DNA from: Paraburkholderia ginsengiterrae
GTDB lineage: Bacteria > Pseudomonadota > Gammaproteobacteria > Burkholderiales > Burkholderiaceae
Assembly: GCF_001645125.1 (NCBI RefSeq)
Contig: NZ_LXKA01000132.1
Location: forward strand, 1-64,000
Direction of reading: 5' to 3'
DNA length: 64,000 nt
In this document: one piece after another, positions 9,297 through 18,168 of the stretch
How the letters are laid out: each line of letters begins with the position of its first letter
How positions within the stretch are numbered: position 1 is the stretch's first letter
Program-made: the position numbers and the translations under genes
Notes under the pieces: generated by a model
What the model saw: the letters and a program-made list of their open reading frames with translations, nothing else
The model's database searches: none
Told to the model about the DNA's origin: nothing

Positions 9297-9394
9297 GATT
9301 TGACCTCCTTTTCTGAAAGACTACGGCTGACCGGCATCGCCGAATATAATGAGGTTCCAAGGTTGCTCTCCGGCCGGGTCAAGGTCGAACTTAA

Positions 9395-10045
9395 ATGCCA
9401 CGAACGCCTGCAAACTCAGCCCCTCAGAACGCTCCGGAAATCGAAACCGAAAAGCAGCGCGACCCTGATGTAGAAAAGGTCTCGAGGGCACTCGCTGCCC
9501 AGATCCACGCCTTCCGCACTTCGGCCGGCATCGCGTCGGGGACCTTGGCTAAAATGGCTGGCATCTCTCATTCGATGCTCTCGAGAATCGAGAAAGGAAC
9601 GGCCACCCCATCGATCGAGACGCTCACGCGAATCGCGAACGCATTAGGCAAGCCCGTGTCCCGATTCTTCGTCGACCAGAGCGAACGGCATGACTGCTCG
9701 TTCGTGCCAGCAGGCGGCGGCGTGACGGTCGACCGAGAGGGCTCGTCTTTTGGCCATATCTATACTTTGATTGGCCACGTTCTCTCGGGGAATTTGTCGG
9801 TTGAACCGTACATCGTGACACTCGACGAGAACTCGGAGCCATGGTCAACTCATCAAACTACCGGTCTGCAGTTCCTGCACGTTCTTGAAGGCAGGATGAA
9901 GTATCGCTACGCGAATCGCCTCTACGACGTGAAGCCTGGCGACAGCCTCCTGTTCGATCCAAATGCCGCCCACGGTCCGGAAGAAATCAACAGCGTCCCA
10001 GTCCGGTTTCTCGCTGTCTTTTTCAACATTAGGGAATACAGCTAG
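9395..10045 (+). CDS. XRE-family transcriptional regulator with C-terminal cupin domain
   Basis: 216 aa. The HTH_3 domain lies at about residues 35-90 (IHAFRTSAGIASGTLAKMAGISHSMLSRIEKGTATPS), followed by a cupin_2 beta-barrel (LQFLHVLEGRMKYRYANRLYDVKPGDSLLFDP..AHGP). Regulators of this architecture, such as PuuR, sense amino acids or polyamines and control adjacent transport and catabolic genes. It is divergent from the GNAT gene and convergent with the aminotransferase. It is the only regulator in this block, so it is the likely controller of the transporter and aminotransferase set. Confidence 0.88.
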   Translation: MPRTPANSAPQNAPEIETEKQRDPDVEKVSRALAAQIHAFRTSAGIASGTLAKMAGISHSMLSRIEKGTATPSIETLTRIANALGKPVSRFFVDQSERHDCSFVPAGGGVTVDREGSSFGHIYTLIGHVLSGNLSVEPYIVTLDENSEPWSTHQTTGLQFLHVLEGRMKYRYANRLYDVKPGDSLLFDPNAAHGPEEINSVPVRFLAVFFNIREYS

Positions 10046-10171
10046 TCAACAGCATTCGGCAAGCGGGTGGGCAACAATGCACTTGCACCCGGCAGAGAGG
10101 CGACATCGCAGCCGCCCGGCGGCCCATCCGCTTGTCGCATCGCTGCATTCAATCTGTAGCGCAGCGGGCAG

Positions 10172-11386
10172 TCATGTCAGAAACTGGGTTACCGCCTCAC
10201 TCAAGGCATCCATTGCTTCGGCCAGTACATCCAGCGGAATAATGAGCGAAGGCGTCAGGCGGAGAACGTCCGGCCCCGCCATCAACGTAAAAACTCCCGC
10301 CGCATAACCGCAGTCGACAAGCCTGGATGACTGGCCTCGATAACGTTCGCTCAGCTCGGCCCCGATCAGCATTCCGCGGCCTCGAACCTCCGAAAAAACC
10401 CCAGTCCTGGCAGCAATGTCTTCAAGTCGCTGCATGCAAAAGGCGTGACGCACCTTTACACCCTCCAACGTCTCTGGACGGCGCACAATTTCCATCACTT
10501 TTGCGGCCACAGCAGCGGCAAGCGGATTCCCACCGAAAGTGCTTCCGTGCGACCCCGCCGTGAAATATTCGGCGAGATCGGACCTTGTCAGCATTGCGCC
10601 GATCGGAAAGCCGTTGCCCAACGCCTTTGCGGTGGTAAGGATGTCCGGGATGACGTGATAGCCCATGTAGGCAAACAGATCGCCCGTCCTTCCTACCCCC
10701 GTCTGGACCTCGTCGAAGATCAGCAGTGCATCCACCTCATCACACCGCGTACGAAGAGCGTTCACAAACGCTTCAGTCGCTGGCCGGACACCGCTTTCTC
10801 CCTGAACCAGTTCGAAAATCACAGCACATGTCTTCTCGCTAATGCCGGCGAGCGCGGCCTCGCAGTCATTAAACGGGAGATGCTTGATGCTTGATGGCAG
10901 CGGAGCAAATGGCGTGCTGTATTTAGGCTGCCCGCCGACACCGACCGTGAAAAGCGTTCGTCCGTGAAAAGAGTTCTGAAACGCGACGATTTCTGTCTTC
11001 CCGGACGCTGCAGCTCCCTTGTCAAAGGCGACTTTGCGTGCGAGCTTCAACGCCGCCTCATTTGCTTCCGCGCCCGAATTGGCGAAGAACACTCTGCTGG
11101 CAAACGTCGACTCTGTCAGTTGACTCGCAAGTCGTAGAACAGGCTCATTGGTAAATACATTCCCAACGTGCCAGACAAGCTCGCTCTGCGCGCGAAGTTC
11201 TGCGATCAGTTCCGGATGAGCATGACCCAGTCCCGTAACAGCGACGCCTCCTGCGAGGTCGATATACAGCCTACCGTTCGTATCCCAGACATACGAACCC
11301 TCACCTATCTGCGGAATAAGATTCGCCGGTGAATATGTTGGGGCAATGAGCTCACCGAAATCGCTACGTTGCACTGCTGCCTGCAC
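10172..11386 (-). CDS. Class III PLP aminotransferase, acetylornithine/succinylornithine type
   Basis: 404 aa from GTG at 11386 (GGAG 7 nt upstream); an upstream TTG frame to 11428 lacks a ribosome site. Fold-type I motifs: ANSGAEANEAALKLAR, FHGRT, the LIFDEVQTGVGRTG block with cofactor Asp, the PLP lysine in ILTTAKALGNG, and STFGGNPLA. Closest in pattern to ArgD/AstC. It lies 70 bp after the ABC ATPase gene on the same strand, so it is probably in the transporter operon and acts on the imported amino acid rather than in housekeeping arginine synthesis. Confidence 0.87.
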   Translation of the reverse strand: MQAAVQRSDFGELIAPTYSPANLIPQIGEGSYVWDTNGRLYIDLAGGVAVTGLGHAHPELIAELRAQSELVWHVGNVFTNEPVLRLASQLTESTFASRVFFANSGAEANEAALKLARKVAFDKGAAASGKTEIVAFQNSFHGRTLFTVGVGGQPKYSTPFAPLPSSIKHLPFNDCEAALAGISEKTCAVIFELVQGESGVRPATEAFVNALRTRCDEVDALLIFDEVQTGVGRTGDLFAYMGYHVIPDILTTAKALGNGFPIGAMLTRSDLAEYFTAGSHGSTFGGNPLAAAVAAKVMEIVRRPETLEGVKVRHAFCMQRLEDIAARTGVFSEVRGRGMLIGAELSERYRGQSSRLVDCGYAAGVFTLMAGPDVLRLTPSLIIPLDVLAEAMDALSEAVTQFLT

Positions 11387-11456
11387 GATACTTCTCCAAT
11401 TTCCACGACCACTGCGCTTCGCACGCAATGGTCATGGGATTGAACACGAACTACGT

Positions 11457-12212
11457 CTACTGATGAATCATCTGGCTGAGGAAACGCTTGGCGCGCTCCG
11501 TTTTCGGTGCCGCAAAAAACTCGGCGGGTGTCGTGTCTTCGATGATCTCGCCTTGGTCAAGAAACAGAACCCGATCTGCAACAGCCTTCGCGAATCCCAT
11601 CTCGTGCGTCACGCAAAGCATCGTCATGCCATCTTCAGCAAGAAGCGTCAGCGTGTCGAGGACCTCGCGTACCATCTCGGGGTCCAAGGCCGACGTCGGT
11701 TCGTCCAGCAGCATAATCGTCGGGGACATACACAGCGCACGCGCGATCGCCACGCGTTGCTGCTGCCCCCCGGACAACTGTGATGGATACTTCGATGCAT
11801 GACCTGACACGCGAACCCGCTCCAGCACCTCCATCGCTCTTACTTCTGCTTCCTTGCGGCTCGCTCCACGGACCCGCATCGGAGCCAACGTACAGTTTTC
11901 GAGGACCGTCATGTGCGGGAACAGGTTGAAATGCTGAAATACCATGCCGACATCTGCCCTGACCGTTCGCACGTTTCTCACATCGTCGGTCAGCTTTATT
12001 CCGTCCACGATGATCTCCCCTCCATCGTGCTTCTCCAATCGGTTGACACAGCGGATTAGCGTTGATTTGCCTGACCCAGATGGACCACACAGCACAATCT
12101 TTTCGCCTTTGCGTACGTTGAGTGAAACAGACTTCAGGACATTAACGTCGCCGTAGTTCTTGCGCAGACCGTTGATAGTAATCACGTGTTCCGTGTTCAA
12201 TTCGGTAGCCAT
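11457..12212 (-). CDS. Polar amino-acid ABC transporter ATP-binding protein
   Basis: 251 aa, ATG at 12212. Walker [11 protein letters not shown]-loop [13 protein letters not shown], signature LSGGQQQR, Walker [13 protein letters not shown] and H-loop CVTHEMG are all present, in the GlnQ/HisP subfamily pattern. It energises uptake through the two permeases encoded upstream (12878-14344). The gap to the preceding small prephenate-dehydratase-like gene is 24 bp, consistent with one operon. Confidence 0.93.
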   Translation of the reverse strand: MATELNTEHVITINGLRKNYGDVNVLKSVSLNVRKGEKIVLCGPSGSGKSTLIRCVNRLEKHDGGEIIVDGIKLTDDVRNVRTVRADVGMVFQHFNLFPHMTVLENCTLAPMRVRGASRKEAEVRAMEVLERVRVSGHASKYPSQLSGGQQQRVAIARALCMSPTIMLLDEPTSALDPEMVREVLDTLTLLAEDGMTMLCVTHEMGFAKAVADRVLFLDQGEIIEDTTPAEFFAAPKTERAKRFLSQMIHQ

Positions 12213-12236
12213 GACTAATCCTCTATTGCTAGCTTC

Positions 12237-12839
12237 TCAGTTAGCAGTTTGTTGCAGTTCACGTTGATACGCCCGGCCGGCCGGGCTGTCCTTCCAGGTC
12301 ACGACCTGCCCTTTCGAAAGCCGTTCGCGACCATACACAATCCAAGGGTCGTCGACGGTTCCAATCACCTCATCAAGACGGAAGCGCGAGGGGTTGTCCA
12401 ACGCGAGCGACGAGTATGTGAGACCGCTCTCGTACTTCCCTGAAAGAAGACCTTCGGCGACAGACGCCGTCGATGTCTCAGGGATCAATTGCAGATCTGT
12501 CGTATCAACATACTCGCGAGTCGCCGGCTGAAGGGCCAGTGACGTCGGACGTTCGACGTCGACGCGCGTAACGATTGCCATATCCTTGCTGCCTGATACA
12601 AACGCATCTACGACGAATAGATGCTTCCGATACCTTGCGACGATCTCCGTCGTTTCAGGATGAACTGCAACCTGAATCAGATAATCCGCGTCGCCGTTTA
12701 TCACTGCACGGGCGGCAGAATCAAAGTCAAGGACAAGCTGAATAGTCGCCTTGTCGTCAAGGCCATGAAATTTCAGATAACGGGTCGCGACAAACTCATG
12801 GTTACTGCCGCTCGGACCGAGGGTCATAAACCGAAGCAC
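12237..12839 (-). CDS. Small prephenate-dehydratase/BacA-like protein inside an ABC transporter operon
   Basis: 200 aa from GTG at 12839. The N-terminus MTLGPSGSNHEFVATRYL matches the LGPEGT..E.AA opening of prephenate dehydratase and BacA-type prephenate decarboxylases. ADYLIQVAVHPETTEIVARYRKHLFVVDAFVSGSKDMAIVTR parallels the BacA core. There is no ACT domain and no TRF motif is visible. It lies between the permease and ATPase genes of an amino-acid importer, an unusual place. It could act on a cyclohexadienyl compound taken up or made locally, or be a non-catalytic binding relative of the PDT fold. Family membership is moderately sure; activity is unknown. Confidence 0.6.
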   Translation of the reverse strand: MLRFMTLGPSGSNHEFVATRYLKFHGLDDKATIQLVLDFDSAARAVINGDADYLIQVAVHPETTEIVARYRKHLFVVDAFVSGSKDMAIVTRVDVERPTSLALQPATREYVDTTDLQLIPETSTASVAEGLLSGKYESGLTYSSLALDNPSRFRLDEVIGTVDDPWIVYGRERLSKGQVVTWKDSPAGRAYQRELQQTAN

Positions 12840-12877
12840 TTTTCAGGTTCTCCAACTTTCAATGTCTGACTAGTTGC

Positions 12878-13651
12878 TCAATGCGACGCCGTCTGGGCAT
12901 CGCTCGAATTCTGAGCCCTAGTAATAGAATCACCACCCCGCTTCTTTCCATTCTTCGCGGCGTCAATTTTCCCGGTCTTCCGACCGACGACGAACTCGAG
13001 GTACTTGAAGAACTGAGCGAGAACGAATGTCATCAACAAATAGACAAGACCCGCACCTACGAAAATCTCATACGGGGCGTACGTCTCGCTCACAAGCAGT
13101 TTTGACGTACCCGTAAGCTCCATGATTGTCACAGTGGACGCCAGGGAGGTTGCCTTGAGATTCAAGATTGTCTCGTTGGCATATGCAGGCAGCGCAATAC
13201 GCACGGCAATGGGTGCTTTAATCTTCGTGAGGATCGACGTGTTGCCAAGCCCAAGCGCTTGGGCTGCTTCGACGATCCCCTTCGGAACCGCGCTCAGTGC
13301 ACCCATCAGAATGCGGGCGGTATAAGCGCCCGAATTCATTCCGAGCGCGATGACAGCACACATAAACGGGTCGCGCAGGATTGGCCACAACATCGAGTGG
13401 CGAACAAAGGAAAATTGCCCAAAGCCATAGTACAAAAAGAACAGCTGGACCAATGCCGGCGTACCGCGGAACGCACCGATATAAAATTTGACGAAACCAT
13501 TCAGAACTTTGGAGTTGCTCAGACCAAGCAGCGTCATCGGGATACCGATAACTATCCCTGTGACGACAATAGACGCGAAAAGCTCCAGAGTTACAGGTAG
13601 CGAAGAGAGCAGCTGCGGGAGACTCGATAGAAGCAGTGAAAAATCAAACAT
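12878..13651 (-). CDS. Amino-acid ABC transporter permease (HisM/OccM-like)
   Basis: 257 aa, with about five membrane helices and the His/Glu/Gln/Arg/opine permease EAA loop visible as VEAAQALGLGNTSILTKIKAPIA. AFRGTPALVQLFFLYYG is the characteristic N-terminal segment of this family. A hydrophilic C-terminal tail rich in Lys, Asn and Asp (about 35 residues) extends beyond the usual end. It pairs with the permease gene that ends 3 bp upstream. Confidence 0.9.
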   Translation of the reverse strand: MFDFSLLLSSLPQLLSSLPVTLELFASIVVTGIVIGIPMTLLGLSNSKVLNGFVKFYIGAFRGTPALVQLFFLYYGFGQFSFVRHSMLWPILRDPFMCAVIALGMNSGAYTARILMGALSAVPKGIVEAAQALGLGNTSILTKIKAPIAVRIALPAYANETILNLKATSLASTVTIMELTGTSKLLVSETYAPYEIFVGAGLVYLLMTFVLAQFFKYLEFVVGRKTGKIDAAKNGKKRGGDSITRAQNSSDAQTASH

Positions 13652-13654
13652 GTC

Positions 13655-14344
13655 TCACCTTGCCAACGTTGTAGCAGTCTTTCGCCCTGCCATTCCAAAA
13701 GCATTCGTCATAGCGTAGCTCAGCACGAAGTAAAGGACGCCAGCCACGAGATAAAAGAAGAACGGTCGATTTGTTCCTTCTACTGCAAATCCGGTCCGTC
13801 GCATCAGGTCCTCCAGACCGACGATCGAAACAAGCGCAGTTTCTTTCAACAGGACGGTCAACTGATTTCCGAATGCGGGCAGCGCTAACCTCCAGGCTTG
13901 AGGCGCAACAACGTGCACAAACGTACCTGATGCCGAAAGCCCGAGCGCCGACGCCGCCTCAATCTGACCACGGGGCACCTCAAGGATGGCGCCACGAAAG
14001 ATTTCCGTTGCGTAAGCACCGAAAACCAGACCTAGAGATACCGCCCCAGCCGTAAAAGCGTTGATCTCGATGGGGCTGCCCAACACATGCGAGAGGGTAG
14101 AACTACCGCCGTAGTACACAAGGAAAATCACCAGCAAGTCCGGCACACCTCGTATCGACGTTGTGTAGGCCCCGGCAATGTGGCTGAGCACGCTTGATGG
14201 GGACAGCTTGGCGGCGGCCATCAGTACGCCGATAACCGAGCCGATCGCGGTGGCCGCCAATGCCACGAGCAAGGTAGTGGCGGCCCCGAGCATAATCAGA
14301 CCGCCATATCCGTTGAGAGTGAAACTAGACATGCTGGCATCCAC
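13655..14344 (-). CDS. Amino-acid ABC transporter permease (HisQ/OccQ-like)
   Basis: 229 aa from GTG at 14344, directly abutting the stop of the binding-protein gene; an ATG at 14332 is an alternative start. Family segments: TTSIRGVPDLLVIFLVYYGG, the EAA loop IEAASALGLSASGTFVHVVAPQA, and LLKETALVSIVGLEDL. Together with the following permease it forms the heterodimeric membrane channel of the importer. Confidence 0.9.
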   Translation of the reverse strand: MDASMSSFTLNGYGGLIMLGAATTLLVALAATAIGSVIGVLMAAAKLSPSSVLSHIAGAYTTSIRGVPDLLVIFLVYYGGSSTLSHVLGSPIEINAFTAGAVSLGLVFGAYATEIFRGAILEVPRGQIEAASALGLSASGTFVHVVAPQAWRLALPAFGNQLTVLLKETALVSIVGLEDLMRRTGFAVEGTNRPFFFYLVAGVLYFVLSYAMTNAFGMAGRKTATTLAR

Positions 14345-15142
14345 TTACATCAGGGGGAATGGGAAGTACTTCTTGCGAATCTGGTCGTAAGTACCGTTTT
14401 TAATGATGACCTCGAGTGCCGTGTTGAGGCGGTTGCACAACTCAGTGTCGTCAAGTCGAACGGCAATCGCGTTCCCATCGCCGAGCACGCCACCTTTCAG
14501 CTCCGGACCCACGAACATGAAGTCCTTTGATTCAGCGCGCTTGAAGAAGGCGGAATAAGCCGTCGCCTTGTTGCCGATGATTGCATCTACCCGACCGGCT
14601 ACGAGGTCAAGCTCCGGCTGTCGCGTGTCGTCATACAAGACCAGCGTTGACGATTTTTCATAGCCGTTTGCAGTAAGCCACTGATGCTGCGACGAACCCC
14701 GTTGGACACCAATGCGTTTGCCTTTCAGACCAGCTGGGGTGACGTCAGTGATCCCACTATCTTTCGCGACAATGAAGCTCGACGTGGTTTCCTTGTACTT
14801 GTTAGTAAAGAGCACCTGCTTACGACGAGCCGGAGTCGTAGACATCGAGGCGACGATCGCGTCGTACCGATTCGCCTGAAGCCCAGGAATGATGCCGTCC
14901 CATGCCTGCGCAATGATCTGACACTTGACCTTCATCTGCTCGCAAAGCGCATTTGCGATGTCCACATCGAAGCCTTGCAGGTTGCCGCTGGAGTCTTTAA
15001 AGCTCCACGGGGGATAGGTTCCTTCTGTCGCGACACGCAAGGTGTCGCTGGCTGAAAAGGCCGGTGCCGACATAAGAAGTGTCGCCACGGCGAGGCTGCA
15101 CCCGAGCAGCGTTTGGAGACGTTTAAACAGGCTGAAAGACAT
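14345..15142 (-). CDS. Periplasmic amino-acid-binding protein (HisJ/LAO family)
   Basis: 265 aa with a signal peptide ending near SAPAFSA. Mature start DTLRVATEGTYPPWSFKDSSG, GFDVDIANALCEQM (two-lobe family signature), then WDGIIPGLQANRYDAIVASMSTTPARRKQVLFT, as in lysine/arginine/ornithine/histidine-binding proteins. It delivers its ligand to the permease pair. First gene of the leftward operon; a sigma70-like promoter lies upstream at 15194-15222. Confidence 0.92.
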   Translation of the reverse strand: MSFSLFKRLQTLLGCSLAVATLLMSAPAFSASDTLRVATEGTYPPWSFKDSSGNLQGFDVDIANALCEQMKVKCQIIAQAWDGIIPGLQANRYDAIVASMSTTPARRKQVLFTNKYKETTSSFIVAKDSGITDVTPAGLKGKRIGVQRGSSQHQWLTANGYEKSSTLVLYDDTRQPELDLVAGRVDAIIGNKATAYSAFFKRAESKDFMFVGPELKGGVLGDGNAIAVRLDDTELCNRLNTALEVIIKNGTYDQIRKKYFPFPLM

Positions 15143-15193
15143 GGTTTTCGCTCTCTGACGTTTACGGCGCGGTTCATCCGGCGCCTGAGATCA

Positions 15194-15222
15194 AAGGTAG
15201 TCAACCGTTAATCTGATGTCAA
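15194..15222 (-). promoter_or_regulatory. Predicted sigma70 promoter of the amino-acid ABC operon
   Basis: On the minus strand TTGACA (15222-15217), a 17-bp spacer, then TACCTT (15199-15194). It lies about 50 bp before the binding-protein ATG at 15142. The -35 box is consensus; the -10 is weak. Confidence 0.5.
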
Positions 15223-15521
15223 TCTTTTAATTTGGTGCAACTTCATCGCTAAGGGTAAACAATGATCCTTGCCCGTACTTCTCGTCCGTCGAGGCCAATC
15301 GACGCGCGATATGGGTCAAAAACGAGCACTCCCGTTTTGCCGCACGCGCCCGGCACCTTTGCCTATGGCGGGGTCCAACGAGTTCCGTTTCATGCCGTCG
15401 GCGTCAGCCGCGAACCGGGCCACAGGCTTGATATGAGATCTCTCGGGACCGAGCTTCCATGTGTATTCCATTAAGCAGTTTATTACTTCATAATTACCTG
15501 CATTTGCATGTGATTAAATTG

Positions 15522-15550
15522 TTGACACAAAATTAACGTACTTGTACCTT
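15522..15550 (+). promoter_or_regulatory. Predicted sigma70 promoter of the porin gene
   Basis: TTGACA (15522-15527), 17-bp spacer, TACCTT (15545-15550). This is the same box pair as the divergent ABC promoter. It leaves an untranslated leader of about 200 nt before the porin ATG at 15758. Confidence 0.5.
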
Positions 15551-15757
15551 TGCCTCCGGCGGCTTCTGAAGACTTGAAACATTCGTTTGGCCATCCCAAG
15601 CGAATTAGTTACTGCTGCACCGCCGGATTGCGGCGACCCCGCTCCAAGAAAATTATTACGCGCAGTCTCGCCTATTAGTTGTACTAATCAATGCACTAAC
15701 TTCGATGCTGCTCCGTTTGAGTTCGCATCGAGTTCGACTGACTTCGACGAGAAGACC

Positions 15758-16882
15758 ATGAAAAAACGCGTTCTATCAACCTTAGCCCTTGGGTTTGCGT
15801 CGATGCATGCTCAAGCGCAAAGCTCGGTAACCTTGTACGGGATTATCGATAATTCGATCCAATATGCTCACAATTCGAGTGGGAAGAGCACTCAAATCAG
15901 TATGGTTTCGGGCCAATTGGCAGGCAGTCGCTGGGGGCTGCTGGGATCAGAAGATCTAGGCGGGGGACTGAAGGCTGTGTTCCGGCTGGAAAATGGATTT
16001 AACGTCAACACAGGCGCAGCTGGGCAAGGCGGCCGCCTGTTTGGACGGCAGGCCTACGTCGGGCTGGCAAGTGATAAGTATGGTACATTCACAGCCGGTC
16101 GGCAATATGACGCACTTCGCGATCTGGTGCTTCCGGTTCAGGGGAACAACTTCCTCGAGTACTTCACCGCGCCCGGCGACGTAGACAGTGGCGACGGGAC
16201 AATCCGGATGGATAACGTCGTTAAATGGACCAGCCCAACGCTTAGTGGCTTCAAGTTTGTCGCTACGTATTCATTTGGCGGGGTTGCAGGTTCGCCGGGT
16301 TCGGGACAGACATGGAGCGGAGGCGTGTCATACGCAAACGGTCCGCTGCAGGCTGCTGCTGGTTACCTGCACATCGACAACGGTGATGCCGCCACTTCCG
16401 CGCGCGGCACGACAACCTCGGGCAGTCTCTTCGGCTCGGTCGTAAATTCGGCGTATTCGTCGGCAAGATCGATAAACATTGTCCGGGCAGCGACCAACTA
16501 CTCGCTCGGACCCGTCACACTCGGCGGCTACTATAGCTTTTCTCAATACAATCCGGACGGTGCGTCCAAGTTCACCGGCAGCGAACACTACAACAACGGC
16601 TCGGTCTTCGTCCTCTGGAAGGTCAGCGTACCGGTTCAACTCGAACTGGGCTACGACTACATGAAGTCCGGTGGAAATTCGTCGGCGACGTACCATCAGG
16701 TCAACCTCGCTGCAGACTATCTGCTTAGCAAACGCACCGACCTCTATGCGATCACCGCATATGGCCACGCGTCTGGGTCGAACGGACTTGGCCCTGCGCA
16801 AGCAGTCATCGCGGATACGGTCGTTGGACCGGGCACATCGTCGCAAGAGATGGTTATTCTCGGTATCCGGCATCGTTTCTGA
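15758..16882 (+). CDS. Gram-negative porin (Burkholderia OmpC-type)
   Basis: 374 aa from ATG at 15758 (MKKRVLSTLALGFASMHAQA signal peptide); the frame is open further upstream but without a signal sequence. Mature SSVTLYGIIDNSIQYAHNSSG, GSRWGLLGSEDLGGGLKAVFRLENGF, LFGRQAYVGLASDKYGTFTAGRQYD and terminal GIRHRF are standard for 16-strand trimeric betaproteobacterial porins. It forms a general outer-membrane diffusion channel. Divergent from the ABC operon, so possibly induced with it. Confidence 0.94.
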   Translation: MKKRVLSTLALGFASMHAQAQSSVTLYGIIDNSIQYAHNSSGKSTQISMVSGQLAGSRWGLLGSEDLGGGLKAVFRLENGFNVNTGAAGQGGRLFGRQAYVGLASDKYGTFTAGRQYDALRDLVLPVQGNNFLEYFTAPGDVDSGDGTIRMDNVVKWTSPTLSGFKFVATYSFGGVAGSPGSGQTWSGGVSYANGPLQAAAGYLHIDNGDAATSARGTTTSGSLFGSVVNSAYSSARSINIVRAATNYSLGPVTLGGYYSFSQYNPDGASKFTGSEHYNNGSVFVLWKVSVPVQLELGYDYMKSGGNSSATYHQVNLAADYLLSKRTDLYAITAYGHASGSNGLGPAQAVIADTVVGPGTSSQEMVILGIRHRF

Positions 16883-16891
16883 TACATCGGT

Positions 16892-17061
16892 TTGGCGCGG
16901 CACGCAGACGGCCGCGTCGAACTCTCCAATATCAGATCTGATGACTGGAGCCGCAATGCGAATGGCCGCAACGCACCCTATGGCTCTCGTGCGAGCTTTG
17001 AAGTGTCGTCGCTTCCATCGACCTCGCTGCCCGGCACGTTTCCAGCTGTCAACTACATGTA
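16892..17061 (+). other. Short unassigned reading frame after the porin gene
   Basis: TTG-started frame in phase with the porin (ARHADGRVELSNIRSDDW to FPAVNYM, stop at 17059-17061), about 56 codons. It lacks a ribosome site and I recognise no family. It could be a gene fragment or chance. Confidence 0.2.
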
Positions 17062-17098
17062 GATGTCAACGTTCTGCGTTGGCCTGTAATAGCGGCAT

Positions 17099-17854
17099 TT
17101 GACAACGATAGTCTCTCAAGCAACTCTAGCGAAGGTCAGACGAATGCGTCAATGCAGCAGACCGGAATTGCGGGCGTCAGGCGACCAGTTAACGAAGCTT
17201 GCCGCACATCTTGAAGCCGTGCGCGAGGACGAACGAAAGCGCATTGCCATGGAGATTCATGACGAGCTTGGGCAACTGCTCACAGTTTTGAAAATTGATG
17301 TGTCGTTGCTAAAGAGACACCTGATGCCGGAGTCGGCGGCCGCGCATAAGGTCGACGAGATGGGAGAAATTGTCGAGAAGTCCATCCACATGCTCCGAAG
17401 CCTCGTCAATGAACTGCGACCCGCAGCATTGAATTACGGCCTGCTACCGGCACTTGAATGGCTAGCTGAGGATTTTGGCCCAAGATCCGGGATTGCCTGT
17501 CACTTCCTCTCTGTGGGACCGGAGCCATGTCTGTCTGACGCGCGTGCGACAGCGATCTTTCGTATTGCGCAGGAGTCGCTGACTAACGTGGCTCGCCATG
17601 CGTGCGCGTCGCACGTGAGAATAACGCTGACCAACTTGAATTCCGTGATACAACTCGTCGTGACGGATAACGGGCGTGGTTTCAATGTGGATACGACCCG
17701 TCGCGTGCATTCTTTTGGTTTATTGGGAATGGCCGAACGTGCCAGATTAATCGATGCGCAACTGCAAATCGAAAGCCGGCCTGGCAATGGAACCACAATT
17801 CGCGTGCGAGTCAAGGACAACGCAATCGCACAGTTGTGTGCTTCACACAACTGA
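17099..17854 (+). CDS. Sensor histidine kinase, N-terminally truncated (HisKA_3 + HATPase)
   Basis: Up to 251 aa from TTG 17099 (ATG 17144 is possible). The HisKA_3 dimerisation domain carries the phospho-acceptor box EIHDELGQLL, followed by a NarL-type HATPase with N-box ESLTNVARHA and G-box DNGRGFNVD, then GLLGMAERA. The preceding coiled-coil linker (LAAHLEAVREDERKR) is what normally follows a PAS or membrane sensor domain, but no such domain is encoded upstream. No response regulator is adjacent. It is either a soluble kinase core or the remnant of a larger kinase. The last codons form a perfect 10-bp inverted repeat (17831-17853). Confidence 0.7.
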   Translation: MTTIVSQATLAKVRRMRQCSRPELRASGDQLTKLAAHLEAVREDERKRIAMEIHDELGQLLTVLKIDVSLLKRHLMPESAAAHKVDEMGEIVEKSIHMLRSLVNELRPAALNYGLLPALEWLAEDFGPRSGIACHFLSVGPEPCLSDARATAIFRIAQESLTNVARHACASHVRITLTNLNSVIQLVVTDNGRGFNVDTTRRVHSFGLLGMAERARLIDAQLQIESRPGNGTTIRVRVKDNAIAQLCASHN

Positions 17855-17859
17855 AGAAT

Positions 17860-17881
17860 GAAGCGCCCCTAGCGGCGCTTC
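17860..17881 (+). terminator. Hairpin after the histidine kinase gene
   Basis: GAAGCGCC, a 6-nt loop, GGCGCTTC: a perfect 8-bp GC-rich stem a few bases after the kinase stop codon. No long T-run follows, so it is a weak intrinsic terminator at best. Confidence 0.4.
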
Positions 17882-17934
17882 GCCGTACCAATTCGCTCCT
17901 TGCATCCTCCGGGAAAACGGTTCGACATCTTTGA

Positions 17935-18060
17935 ATCGAGCAGGACCACCGTGCCATCAAGCATCGCACCCGGCCGATGCTCGGCTTCAAGAATTTTCGT
18001 TGTGCACGCATAATTCTGGGTAGTATCGAGATCAATGACATGAACGCCTCCCGTCCGTGA
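17935..18060 (+). pseudogene. IS6-family transposase, C-terminal fragment
   Basis: The frame IEQDHRAIKHRTRPMLGFKNFRCARIILGSIEI covers the last catalytic Glu region of an IS6-type transposase. It runs into unrelated sequence before the stop at 18058-18060. It differs from the fragment at 5681-6117 at many codons, so it is a different or old copy. Confidence 0.65.
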
Positions 18061-18168
18061 GCAATGGGTTTCAGCAATGAAGGTGGACCCTCACGGGCCG
18101 ACGGGCATCAGAGTGCCCGGGCTGGAGGATCATACAGGTCTTCGGAGGCAAAACCAGAGGTGTCCGAA

